The position numbers and the translations under genes are program-made. This document shows, in pieces, positions 8,142 through 16,784 of a stretch of 64,000 nucleotides of DNA. Source of the DNA: Streptomyces hayashii (GTDB lineage Bacteria > Actinomycetota > Actinomycetes > Streptomycetales > Streptomycetaceae); the NCBI RefSeq assembly GCF_024539815.1, contig NZ_JAHHIU010000090.1, positions 1-64,000 of the forward strand. Direction: 5' to 3'. Below the pieces are notes generated by a model that worked only from the letters and a program-made list of their open reading frames with translations, did no database searches and was not told the DNA's origin. Within the stretch, counting starts at the first letter, position 1. Every line of letters begins with the position of its first letter.

Positions 8142-9565
8142 AGCGCCCCCGCGAGCGCCGCGTCGTCCGGATGCCGCTCGTGCCAGCGGAACCGGGGTTC
8201 CAGCTGGGCGGCCAGGCGCAGCAGCGTCGCCTCGTCGAAGGGCGCGCCGACGAGTTGCGCGCCGACCGGCAGTCCGTCCGCGGTCGTGTGGACGGGCAGC
8301 GAGACGGCGGGCAGTCCGGCGATGTTGACGAACGCGGTGAACGACACCATCCGGGTCTCGGTGGCCCGCGGGCCGTCCGGGTCGGAGTTCGCCTCGTCGT
8401 ACACGGGGCCGACCGGCGGCGCCACGACCGCCGTGGTCGGGGTGAGGAGAACGTCGAAGTCCCTGCCCCACTGGGCGACGACCTCGCGTGACTCGGCCTG
8501 CAGACGCGCCGCCGTCCGGGCGTAGTCGCCCGCGGTGACCTCCAGGGCGCTCTCCCGGCGGCGGCGGATGTAGGGGTCCACGGCGTCGGGGTCGTCGACC
8601 TCGATGGCGTAGGTGGAGGCGCTGATGATCGTCCAGGTGAAGCCCATGATCGCCTCGTAGGAGAACATCTTCGGACGGGCCTCGACGACCTCGTGCCCCA
8701 GGTCGCGCAGTGCCCGCGCGGCCGTCAGCGCCGCCGTGCGGCACTCCTCGTCGACCGGCAGCCCGGTGGGCGCGTCGAGGAGCAGGCCGATCCGCAGCCG
8801 CCCGGGATCGGCGCCGATCTCCTCGACGTACGGGCGGCCCGGTTCGGGCGCGCTGTACCAGGCGAGACGGTCGGCGCGGCCCATGACGTCGAGCATGAGG
8901 GCCGCGTCGTGCACGGTGCGGGTGATCGCGCCTTCGGTCGTCGAGTGCTCCCAGCCGCGGACGAGCGCGGGCACGCGTCCCCGGCTCGGCTTGAGGCCCA
9001 CGAGGCCGGTGACGGACGCCGGGACCCGGATCGATCCGCCGCCGTCGGAGGCGTGTGCCACGGGGGCGAGCCCGGCCGCGACGGCCGCCGACGCGCCGCC
9101 GCTCGACCCGCCGGAGGTGTGCGCCGGGTTCCACGGGTTGCGCGTCTTGCCGTGCCGGGCGTTCTCGGAGACGGTCAGAGCTCCGAACTCCGGGGAGTTC
9201 GTCCGGCCGAGGGGGATCGCTCCGGCGTCGAGGAGGAGCTGGACATCGGGGTCCGTGACCGTCCGCGGGGTGTCCCGGATCGCCAGTGAGGACATCGTGT
9301 TGGGTTGCCCCGCGACGGAGTTGAGGTCCTTGATGGGGACGGGCACGCCGTGCAGGGGGCCGAGCGGATCGCCGCGCAGCACCGCCCGCTCGGCCCGGAC
9401 GGCCGCCGCGCGCACGACGTCGGCGTCGAGCCACACGACGGCGTTGACGGCGGGGTTGATCCGCTCGATGCGGTCGAGGTAGGTCTCGGCCACCTCCACC
9501 GGGCTGACCTCTTTCGTGCGCACGAGGTCGGCGATCTGCTGGGCGGTGCTGAATGGGTCGATCAC
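8138..9565 (-). CDS. amidase (amidase signature family)
   Basis: 475 aa, normal for the family. The Ser-cisSer-Lys triad is visible: K79 in VPIKDLNS, S154 in the GGSSGG glycine-serine loop, and nucleophile S178 in SDGGGSIR. It hydrolyses a C-N amide bond; no GatB/C genes are nearby, so it is not the tRNA amidotransferase subunit. Its position between the substrate-binding lipoprotein and the permeases suggests that the imported compound is an amide or amidated peptide that is opened in the cytoplasm. The cap domain carries no feature that tells the substrate. Confidence 0.88.
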   Translation of the reverse strand: MIDPFSTAQQIADLVRTKEVSPVEVAETYLDRIERINPAVNAVVWLDADVVRAAAVRAERAVLRGDPLGPLHGVPVPIKDLNSVAGQPNTMSSLAIRDTPRTVTDPDVQLLLDAGAIPLGRTNSPEFGALTVSENARHGKTRNPWNPAHTSGGSSGGASAAVAAGLAPVAHASDGGGSIRVPASVTGLVGLKPSRGRVPALVRGWEHSTTEGAITRTVHDAALMLDVMGRADRLAWYSAPEPGRPYVEEIGADPGRLRIGLLLDAPTGLPVDEECRTAALTAARALRDLGHEVVEARPKMFSYEAIMGFTWTIISASTYAIEVDDPDAVDPYIRRRRESALEVTAGDYARTAARLQAESREVVAQWGRDFDVLLTPTTAVVAPPVGPVYDEANSDPDGPRATETRMVSFTAFVNIAGLPAVSLPVHTTADGLPVGAQLVGAPFDEATLLRLAAQLEPRFRWHERHPDDAALAGAL

Positions 9566-9616
9566 CAGGGGACTCCTGTCGGAAGGGTGCAGCGGGCTCG
9601 GTGCGAGCTCCGGGGC

Positions 9617-9674
9617 GGGGCGGCTTTCCGCGGGGCGGCTTTCCGCGGGGCGGCTTTCCGCGGGGCGGCTTTCC
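9617..9674. repeat. tandem repeat, 15-bp unit x ~3.9
   Basis: Unit GGGGCGGCTTTCCGC occurs at 9617-9631, 9632-9646 and 9647-9661, with a 13-base partial copy at 9662-9674. The first three units are identical, pointing to recent slippage. It sits in the 168-bp gap between the binding-protein gene and the amidase gene of one operon. Confidence 0.9.
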
Positions 9675-9733
9675 TCCGTGCCGGACGGTCGGGTCCGGCC
9701 GCGTGGGTCCGCCGCGTGCGGACGGCCGGTCCG

Positions 9734-11314
9734 TCAGCCCGTGATGCGCAGGATCGGGTCGTCGAGCGAGCCGCCGAGCATCTGTGCGCTGAACCCCTTG
9801 CGCAGTGCGTAGATGAACGGGTCGTTGACCATCGGCACCCCGTCCACCTGCGCGATCAGCGCCTTGGCGGCCTTCTGGTAGGCGGCGCAGCGGGCCTTGT
9901 CGGTCGTCGCCCCGGCGCCCTGGGCGAAGGCCTCGTCCAGCGTGGGGTTCTTCACCGCGCCGAGGTTGCCGCCGCCTTCGGCGACGGTCGGACCCACGAA
10001 GTGGCCGAGCGGGTTGGCGAGGCTGCCGAGGAAGTTGAGGTCCGCGAAGACCGTGAGGTCCCAGGCGTCAGGCTTGCCGAACACGGTTCCGACCCAGGCC
10101 CCGACGTCGACGTTGTCGAGGGTGACGTCCGCGCCCGCGGCCCGCAGCGCCTCCTGGACGTACTGGTTGCCGGCGCCGGCCGGCCCGACGACCTGAGGGC
10201 CGACGAGGCGGATCTTCTTGCCCTTGAGCACGGTCGCCGCCGCGGCCTTGTCCGTCGGCACGAGGAAGGAGGTGCCGGGGTCGTTGCAGGGGACGCCCTT
10301 CTGCACGAACATCGTCGACGGCTCGCCGGTGTCCTTCGAGACGACCTTGGTGAAGGCGGCGCGGTCGACGGCCTGGGCGACTGCCCGGCGGGTGGCGACG
10401 TCCGCGAAGACCGTGCCGGGTCGTTCGTTGAAGAGCAGGTAGAAGTCGGAGAACCGGCTGATGCTCACGCTGTGGCCGCCCACGCCGTCGAAGCGCGGGA
10501 TGCCCGAGGCGTCGATCTTGCCGATGTCGAGCTGGCCGCTCGTCACGAGGTTGCCGGTCGCCGTCGGGTCGGGCGAGACCAGGTACTCCAGTGTCGCGGC
10601 CGCCTTGCCGGAGATCTTCGTGCGCCAGGCCGGCCATGCCTTGTACTCCGGGCGGAGCGCGTACGAGTACGAGACGCCGGACTGGGATTTCTCCAGCAGG
10701 TACGGGCCGGACTGCGAGCCCTTGGCTCTGCCGGCGGCCAGGGCCTTGGGATCCTTGAGCCCCGCCGGGCAGACGATGCCCGTGCTCGCGATGGACAGGC
10801 CGGTGACCATGTCGCCCCACGGCCTGGCGAGTGTGATCCGCACCGTCCGCGCCGCGTCGTCGGCGGTCACCTTCACCTTGTTGCCGGGGCCGAAGACCGT
10901 GGGGAGATCGGGCGCCGCCGTCTTCGGGTCGATGTAGCGGTCGAGGGAGCCCTTCACGACCGTCGGCGTGATCGGCGTCCCGTCGGCGCAGGTCGCGTCG
11001 GCGCGCAGGGTGAACGTGGCCGAGGTCGGCGTGTTCTTCCACTCGGTGGCGAGTCCGCCGACGAGCCCGCCGTCGTCCTTGCGCACAAGGGTGTCGTAGC
11101 TGTCCCGGGCGAGCTGGTAGTCCGGCAGGGACAGAGCCTTGGCGGGGTCGAAGCCGGCGGGCACGTCGATCGTCGTGCGGATCCTCGTCGTCGTGGCGGA
11201 ATCACCGCTGCCCGGGTCCGCGGACGTCGATCCCGTGGTGGTGCAGCCGGCGAGCAGGGCCGTCATGGCGACGGCTGCGGTCACGGGGACCGCGCGGGTA
11301 CGGGTCTGGCGCAT
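9734..11314 (-). CDS. ABC transporter substrate-binding lipoprotein (SBP_bac_5 family)
   Basis: 526 aa. It has a lipoprotein signal with lipobox LLAGC (Cys23), then a family-5 periplasmic binding protein fold: DTLVRKDDGGLVGGLATEWK, WRHTFTLRADATCADGTPITPT-like core, RPGTVFADVATRRAVAQAVDR and the C-terminal FADLNFLGSLANPLG region. In this family the protein captures oligopeptides, nickel or other small ligands and delivers them to the Dpp-like permeases. An AGGAG lies 8 nt before the ATG. It is first in the transporter operon, downstream of a likely TetR operator. Confidence 0.88.
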   Translation of the reverse strand: MRQTRTRAVPVTAAVAMTALLAGCTTTGSTSADPGSGDSATTTRIRTTIDVPAGFDPAKALSLPDYQLARDSYDTLVRKDDGGLVGGLATEWKNTPTSATFTLRADATCADGTPITPTVVKGSLDRYIDPKTAAPDLPTVFGPGNKVKVTADDAARTVRITLARPWGDMVTGLSIASTGIVCPAGLKDPKALAAGRAKGSQSGPYLLEKSQSGVSYSYALRPEYKAWPAWRTKISGKAAATLEYLVSPDPTATGNLVTSGQLDIGKIDASGIPRFDGVGGHSVSISRFSDFYLLFNERPGTVFADVATRRAVAQAVDRAAFTKVVSKDTGEPSTMFVQKGVPCNDPGTSFLVPTDKAAAATVLKGKKIRLVGPQVVGPAGAGNQYVQEALRAAGADVTLDNVDVGAWVGTVFGKPDAWDLTVFADLNFLGSLANPLGHFVGPTVAEGGGNLGAVKNPTLDEAFAQGAGATTDKARCAAYQKAAKALIAQVDGVPMVNDPFIYALRKGFSAQMLGGSLDDPILRITG

Positions 11315-11467
11315 GGGTGCTCCTGGAGAGGGTGTCGCGCTCTGCGCAGGTCGCGGGGAATCGGCGGGACGAGCGCGAGCAGTTCGGGGTGGAGGCGGTG
11401 CGCGCGGCGCTCGGCGGACGCCGCTGGGCAGCGAGCCGTGGAGTGCTTGGTGGAGAGGATGCAGCTA

Positions 11468-11496
11468 AGTGAACGACGTAGTCAATAGCGTTCACT
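11468..11496. promoter_or_regulatory. putative TetR-family operator upstream of the ABC operon
   Basis: AGTGAACG (11468-11475) and CGTTCACT (11489-11496) form a perfect 8-bp inverted repeat around a 13-bp spacer. It lies about 155 bp upstream of the binding-protein start and 85 bp downstream of the TetR gene's stop. Size and symmetry fit a TetR dimer site. The link to the neighbouring regulator is inferred from position. Confidence 0.5.
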
Positions 11497-11580
11497 ATCT
11501 TTCCGCGCGCCACTCCCGCCGCCGGTTCCGGGCGCGGGAGCGCCGCCGGGCGGTAGCCGTGAGGTCCGACGTGGGGCGCG

Positions 11581-12264
11581 TCAGTCGCGCGGGAGCGTCG
11601 CCGCCTCCGCCTTGAGGGCCGCGAGGAGGATGTCCGTCTGCCGGCGGAAGACGTCGGTCATGTCGATGCTGCGCAGGTGTTCCTTCGCCGCCTCGGCGTA
11701 GGGATACGTGGCAGGATCCGCCGGCTGGTACTCCTGCACCCAGTTCGTCTCGGCGCCGAACCGCTGGTTGACGAGCCGCCAGGCGTTGTTGCTGGCCATG
11801 GCGAGGATGAAGTTCGAGAACGCCTGGTAGTGCAGGACGGCCGCCCGGCCGCGCCAGCCGCCGCGGTGGAACGCCTCCAGGACGGCGTCGACGGCGCGCA
11901 GCTCGTGAACGCCCCGGGTGACTCTCCCCATGCAGAGCGCGGCGGCCGCCGGGTGGGCCAGCGCGGTGCTCCAGGCACGGTCCGCCAGGTCCCGCAGCGA
12001 CTCGGTCCACGACTCGTGCGGCTCGTACCCGTCGAGGGAGGTCCGATCGAGCTCCTCCGCGACGGCGATCATGATGTGGTCGCGACTCGCGAAGTGCCGG
12101 TAGACCGCGGTCGCGGAGGAGGACAGCTCCTTGCCGAGTCGCTGGAAGGTCAGCGCGTCCGGCCCGTCCTCGTCGAGGATCCGCAGCGCGGCCGCCACGA
12201 TGATCCCCTGGGAGAGGGTTCCCCGTTGGAGCCGCTTCGTCGACCGGGCCCCGGCAGCTGCCAC
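11581..12264 (-). CDS. TetR-family transcriptional regulator
   Basis: 227 aa. Residues ~14-62 hold the TetR HTH (LSQGIIVAAALRILDEDG, ALTFQRLGKELSSSATAVYRHF), followed by a TetR_C-like ligand domain. It is oriented like the ABC operon and lies directly upstream of it, with an 8-bp inverted repeat in between, so it likely represses uptake until a ligand related to the imported substrate binds. Confidence 0.85.
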   Translation of the reverse strand: MAAAGARSTKRLQRGTLSQGIIVAAALRILDEDGPDALTFQRLGKELSSSATAVYRHFASRDHIMIAVAEELDRTSLDGYEPHESWTESLRDLADRAWSTALAHPAAAALCMGRVTRGVHELRAVDAVLEAFHRGGWRGRAAVLHYQAFSNFILAMASNNAWRLVNQRFGAETNWVQEYQPADPATYPYAEAAKEHLRSIDMTDVFRRQTDILLAALKAEAATLPRD

Positions 12265-12526
12265 GCGAACGCCTCCCTCGAACGGACGGCGCGCGCACGC
12301 CGCCGCGGTCTGCGCCTCCTCACCGGCGACAAGAGGACCAGCCTAAGCGACCGGCGCCGATCGGGCGGACGGCCCGTTCCGGAGCCGGGAGCCGTACGGG
12401 GGCGCCGGCATGCGGCCGGTCGCCCCGGCGTCGACGCCCGCGCACACGACGGACACGACGGACACGCCAGGTGAGCAGCGGCGCCTGGTGCGACGACTCG
12501 GCCGGCTCGGGGTCATGTCCCCGCGA

Positions 12527-13990
12527 TCACACGGAACCCTGGACGGTCATCCAGCGCCACTGGGTGAACTGCTCCAGGTTGGCGGTGCCGCCGATGCGGG
12601 AGCCGTTGCCCGACGCTCCCATCCCGCCGAAGGGGGCGTTCGCGGCGTCCTTCGCGGAGACGTCGTTGAGGTGCACCATGCCGGTGCGCAACTGCTCGGC
12701 GACTACCGCGGCCCTCGACGTCGAACCGGAGTGCACAGCCGCCGTCAGGCCGTACTCGGTGTCGTTGGCGATCTCGACGGCCTCCTGGTCGGTACGGAAC
12801 GCGACGACGGGAGCGACCGGCCCGAAGATCTCCTCGGTGAAGGCGGGCATGGTCCGCTCGACGCGGTCCAGGACGGTGGGCGGGTAGAACAGCCCGTCAC
12901 GGCGTCCGCCCGCCAGCACCCGTGCACCGGCGGCCACGCTCTCGTCCACGATGCGTTCGACCCTCGCGGCCTGGCGCTCGCTGATCACGGGACCGAGCGC
13001 CACGCCCTCCTCACGCGGGTCGCCGACCCGCAGCCCGCCGGCCTGCCTGATCAGCGCCTGCGTGTAGGGCTCCACGACGTCGGCGTGCACCAGATGACGT
13101 CCGGCGGCGACACAGGCCTGCCCCTGATAGCCGAAGGAGCTCATCGCCCCGGCCGCCGCGGCGGAGTCGACGTCCGCGTCGTCGAGCACGACGATCGAGT
13201 TCTTGCCGCCCAGTTCCAGCGCCACCCTCTTGAGCCCGTCGCCCGCGGCGCGGGCGACCGCCCGTCCCGCCTCGGTGGAGCCGGTGAAAACCACCATGGC
13301 GACGTGGGGATCGGCCACGACCGCCTCACCGGTGCCGGTGCCTCCGGGCAGGACGTGGAGCAGCCCGTCGGGCAGTCCGGCCTCCTCGAACAGTCGCGCC
13401 ACGACGACACCGCCGGACACCGGCGTATGGGGATCGGGCTTGAGCAGAACGGCGTTTCCCAGCACGAGCGCGGGCGCCAGGGCCCGCATGGCGAACAGCA
13501 GAGGGGCGTTCCAGGGGTTGACGACGCCGACCACCCCCAGGGGGACCCGCCACGCGTAACTGGTCCGCGCGGCCGCCGAAGGGCCCAGGATCTCGCCGCG
13601 GGGCAGCGAGGCGAGGCCGGCGGCCTGCGCAAGCTGGCCGAGTCCGGCCTCGATCTCGTAGTCGCCCTTCGCCGGGACGCCTGCGGACTCCCTGACGATC
13701 CAGCGGCGAATCGCTCCGCGGTTGTCGCGCAGTGCGCGGGCGGCGCGGAGCAGGACCTCGGCGCGCTCCTGGGGCGCGGTCGCCGCCCAGGCCCGCTGGG
13801 CCCGGGCGGCCTGGATCCCGGCCCGGGCGACGTCCGCGGGCGCCGCCACACCCACCTCGGCCAGCCGCTCTCCCGTGGCGGGTTCGTTCACCGGCTGAAC
13901 ACCGCCCTCGGACTGCCGCCAGCCGCCGCTGTAGATCTTCCCGGTCCATTCGGCGGCGTCCGGCCACGTCTCCTCGTCGGTGAGGCTCAC
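12527..13990 (-). CDS. NAD(P)-dependent aldehyde dehydrogenase (benzaldehyde/vanillin dehydrogenase-like)
   Basis: 487 aa, full length for the ALDH superfamily. Visible catalytic residues are N161 in NPWNAP, the general base E259 in LELGGK, and nucleophile C293 in GQACVAAGR; the nucleotide-binding FTGSTEAGRAV stretch precedes E259. The GYQGQAC context and the short N-terminus match aromatic aldehyde dehydrogenases. It would oxidise an aldehyde to its acid in the cytoplasm. The GTG start is supported by GGAGG 8 nt upstream. It appears monocistronic, divergent from the PAS/PP2C gene. Confidence 0.85.
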   Translation of the reverse strand: MSLTDEETWPDAAEWTGKIYSGGWRQSEGGVQPVNEPATGERLAEVGVAAPADVARAGIQAARAQRAWAATAPQERAEVLLRAARALRDNRGAIRRWIVRESAGVPAKGDYEIEAGLGQLAQAAGLASLPRGEILGPSAAARTSYAWRVPLGVVGVVNPWNAPLLFAMRALAPALVLGNAVLLKPDPHTPVSGGVVVARLFEEAGLPDGLLHVLPGGTGTGEAVVADPHVAMVVFTGSTEAGRAVARAAGDGLKRVALELGGKNSIVVLDDADVDSAAAAGAMSSFGYQGQACVAAGRHLVHADVVEPYTQALIRQAGGLRVGDPREEGVALGPVISERQAARVERIVDESVAAGARVLAGGRRDGLFYPPTVLDRVERTMPAFTEEIFGPVAPVVAFRTDQEAVEIANDTEYGLTAAVHSGSTSRAAVVAEQLRTGMVHLNDVSAKDAANAPFGGMGASGNGSRIGGTANLEQFTQWRWMTVQGSV

Positions 13991-14018
13991 GGCACGGCCC
14001 TCCAGCCCCGAGACGGTG

Positions 14019-14056
14019 GTCTATCTTTTATGGTTATGCCGTTATTGATGATATAT
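14019..14056. promoter_or_regulatory. AT-rich divergent promoter region
   Basis: This short tract is strikingly AT-rich against its surroundings and lies between the divergent aldehyde dehydrogenase and PAS/PP2C genes. I cannot fix -35/-10 hexamers with confidence, but promoters for one or both genes most likely lie here. Confidence 0.35.
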
Positions 14057-14126
14057 GTCCGGCCGTCTCCCTAGGTTGCTCGTGGCCGGGCCGGGACGCA
14101 CGGTGGAAAGACCGAAGCGAGGGCGG

Positions 14127-16598
14127 ATGGACGCGATGACGGGTTCTGACACCGCCGGCGACGACCGGGCGGCGTGGCGGCCGGACGATCCCATCGACGA
14201 GTCGGCCACGGCCGGAGCCTGCGTGGACTCCGAGGGCACCGTGACCAGGTGGAGCGAGGGAGCACGGCGGCTGCTCGGATACCGGTCCACCGAGGTCATC
14301 GGCCGGCCCGCGGCGTCACTGCTCGCAGCGGAGCCGTCCCCCGAGACGCTGCGTTCCGCGAAAACGCTCGCGCGGTGGAACGGAACGGCGACTCTCCTGC
14401 ACCGGGACGGCCACCACCTCGCGGTGCATCTGCTGGCCCACCGCCGGGAGCCCGACGGCGAGGGGAAAGGAGGCGGCGAGTGGCTCCTGGTGTCCCCGCT
14501 GGCCCGGTCGGCGTCGCCGCCCCACGACGACGCGCTGGTGATGTGGGCGTTCACCCGGTCCCCCCTCACGACGGCGCTCTACGACACCGGCCTGCGGCTG
14601 CGGCGGGCGAACGCGGACATGGAGCGGGTGATCGGTCTGCCGGAAGCAGCGATGCGGGGGCTGCGCGTGTCGGAGATCGTGGTCGACCCGGAGAGCGACC
14701 GGACGGAACAGTGCATGCGGCGGGCGCTGGAGACGGGCGAACAGCAGCATCTGCAGCAGTCCCTGCACCTGGCGGGCCACGAGAGCCAGAGCGTCTGGAC
14801 GACGCTGCTCACCCCCGTGCGGGACGCCGGGGGAACGATACGGGGGGTGCTCCTTTCCGCGTACGACGTGACCGAGGAGCACCTGGCCCGAGGGCGCCTG
14901 GCCCTGCTCAACGAGGCCAGCATCCGCATCGGCAGCACCCTGGACCTCGCCCGGACCGCACAGGAGCTCGCCGACGTGGCCATCCCGCACCTCGCGGACT
15001 TCGTCACCGTCGACCTGCTTCCCGCCATCGAGGGCGGCGACGACCCGCGCGCCGGCTCGCCGCCCAGCCCCGTCATGCTGCGCCGGGTCGCCTACCAGTC
15101 CGTCCTGGAGGGCTGCCCCGAGGTCGTGGTGGAACGCGGAACGGTGGCCGCGTACCCGGACGACTCGACCGCGGCCAGGTGCCTGACCACCGGCCGGCCG
15201 CTGATCGAGAACGTGACGGCTTCCGCGATGGACCGAGTCGCGAGCCAGACCCCGGACCGGGCCGAGCGGATGCGGCACTACGGCTTCCACTCCGTGCTGG
15301 CCGTGCCGATGCGCGCCCGCGGCTTCACCCTCGGCGTGGCCACGTTCTCCCGCCACCGGCACCCGGAGCCCTTCGCGCAGGACGACCTGCTCCTGGGCGA
15401 GGAGATCACCGCCAGGGCCGCCGTCTGCATCGACAACGCCCGCCGCTACGGCCGCGAGCGCCGCACCTCCCTCACTCTTCAGAGCAGCCTCCTGCCGCAG
15501 CGGCTGCCCCCGCAGGCCGCCGTCGACGTCGCCTCCCGCTACCTCCCCGCCAGCGCGCAAGCCGGCGTCGGCGGCGACTGGTTCGACGTGATCCCGCTGT
15601 CCGGCGCCCGGGTCGCGCTCGTCGTCGGCGACGTCGTCGGCCACGGCATCCAGGCCTCCGCCGCCATGGGACGACTGCGTACCGCCGTGCGCACCCTCGC
15701 CGACGTCGACCTTCCGCCCGACGAGTTGCTGACCCACCTGGACGACATGGTCATCCACCTGTCGGCCGAGGCCGAAAGCACGGCCGGCGTCGTCGGCGAC
15801 ATCGGCGCGACCTGCCTGTACGCCGTCTACGACCCGGTCTCCCGGCGCTGCGCCATGGCCCGCGCGGGCCACCCGGCGCCCGCGCTGGCGACCCCGGACG
15901 GCGCCGTCGTGTTCCCCGACATACCTGCGGGCCCGCCGCTGGGGCTCGGCGGCCTGCCCTTCGAAGTCACCGAGCTCGAACTGCCCGAGGGAAGCATCCT
16001 CGCGCTGTACACGGACGGCCTCATCGAGGCCCGCGGCCGTGACATCGACGAAGGTCTCGACGCACTGCGCAAGGTGCTGGCCCGACCGTCGCCGTCCCTG
16101 GAGAACACCTGCGACACCGTGCTCCAGACGCTCCTCCCGGACCACCCGGCCGATGACGTGGCGCTGTTGATGGCCCGCACCCGCGCCCTGGACGCGGCCC
16201 ATGTCGCCACCTGGGACGTGCCGCCCGACCCCTCAGCGGTCGCCCGGACCCGTAAGGACGCCACCCGGCAGCTGGCCGCCTGGGGTCTGGACGAGGCCGC
16301 CTTCGTCACCGAACTGGTGGTCAGCGAACTCGTCACCAACGCCATCCGTTACGGCGGCGCCCCCATTCAGCTGCGGCTCATCCGCGACCGCAACCTCATC
16401 TGCGAAGTCTCCGACGCCAGCAACACCACCCCCCATCTGCGCCGCGCGCGCACCTTCGACGAAGGCGGCCGCGGCCTGCTCCTCGTCGCTCAGCTCACCC
16501 AGGGCTGGGGCACGCGCCAGACGCACACCGGCAAGACGATCTGGGCCGAACAGGCCCTGGCCGCCGAGGAGTTCCCGGTGCGGCCGGTCCCCCTCTGA
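14127..16598 (+). CDS. PAS-PAS-GAF-PP2C (SpoIIE) phosphatase with C-terminal HATPase anti-sigma-like domain
   Basis: About 823 aa from the ATG at 14127 (GAGGG just upstream); ATGs at 14055 and 14136 are alternatives. In order: a PAS-like domain (ACVDSEGTVTRWSEGARRLLGY), a second PAS (TGLRLRRANADMERVIGL to AYDVTEEH), a GAF (LNEASIRIGSTLDLARTAQEL to CIDNARRYG), a PP2C/SpoIIE phosphatase (GGDWFDVIPL, VVGDVVGHGI, LALYTDGLIEAR, ADDVALLMAR), and an RsbW-like ATPase (ELVTNAIRYG, GGRGLLLV). Known relatives link stress signals to sigma factors by dephosphorylating anti-anti-sigma factors. No partner STAS gene is adjacent, so the target is unknown. Confidence 0.85.
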   Translation: MDAMTGSDTAGDDRAAWRPDDPIDESATAGACVDSEGTVTRWSEGARRLLGYRSTEVIGRPAASLLAAEPSPETLRSAKTLARWNGTATLLHRDGHHLAVHLLAHRREPDGEGKGGGEWLLVSPLARSASPPHDDALVMWAFTRSPLTTALYDTGLRLRRANADMERVIGLPEAAMRGLRVSEIVVDPESDRTEQCMRRALETGEQQHLQQSLHLAGHESQSVWTTLLTPVRDAGGTIRGVLLSAYDVTEEHLARGRLALLNEASIRIGSTLDLARTAQELADVAIPHLADFVTVDLLPAIEGGDDPRAGSPPSPVMLRRVAYQSVLEGCPEVVVERGTVAAYPDDSTAARCLTTGRPLIENVTASAMDRVASQTPDRAERMRHYGFHSVLAVPMRARGFTLGVATFSRHRHPEPFAQDDLLLGEEITARAAVCIDNARRYGRERRTSLTLQSSLLPQRLPPQAAVDVASRYLPASAQAGVGGDWFDVIPLSGARVALVVGDVVGHGIQASAAMGRLRTAVRTLADVDLPPDELLTHLDDMVIHLSAEAESTAGVVGDIGATCLYAVYDPVSRRCAMARAGHPAPALATPDGAVVFPDIPAGPPLGLGGLPFEVTELELPEGSILALYTDGLIEARGRDIDEGLDALRKVLARPSPSLENTCDTVLQTLLPDHPADDVALLMARTRALDAAHVATWDVPPDPSAVARTRKDATRQLAAWGLDEAAFVTELVVSELVTNAIRYGGAPIQLRLIRDRNLICEVSDASNTTPHLRRARTFDEGGRGLLLVAQLTQGWGTRQTHTGKTIWAEQALAAEEFPVRPVPL

Positions 16599-16784
16599 AG
16601 GGCGTGGCCCCGCCCGGCGCCGGGGAAGAACCCGGCTGCCCCGAACCTTGTCGGGCCGTCTCACGCGCGCGTAGCGTGTGCCGTGCCCTGGTGCCTGGGA
16701 GGTGTCGCGGGGCGACGCCGGTGAAGGGGCGGACCGGCCAGGGGAAGGTGCGGGCGTGTGCGCGTCTGATCGCCGGGGGTTGTC

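Noticed and set aside
9617..9674. CRISPR-like array
   Set aside because: Units are contiguous 15-mers without spacers; it is a simple tandem repeat.
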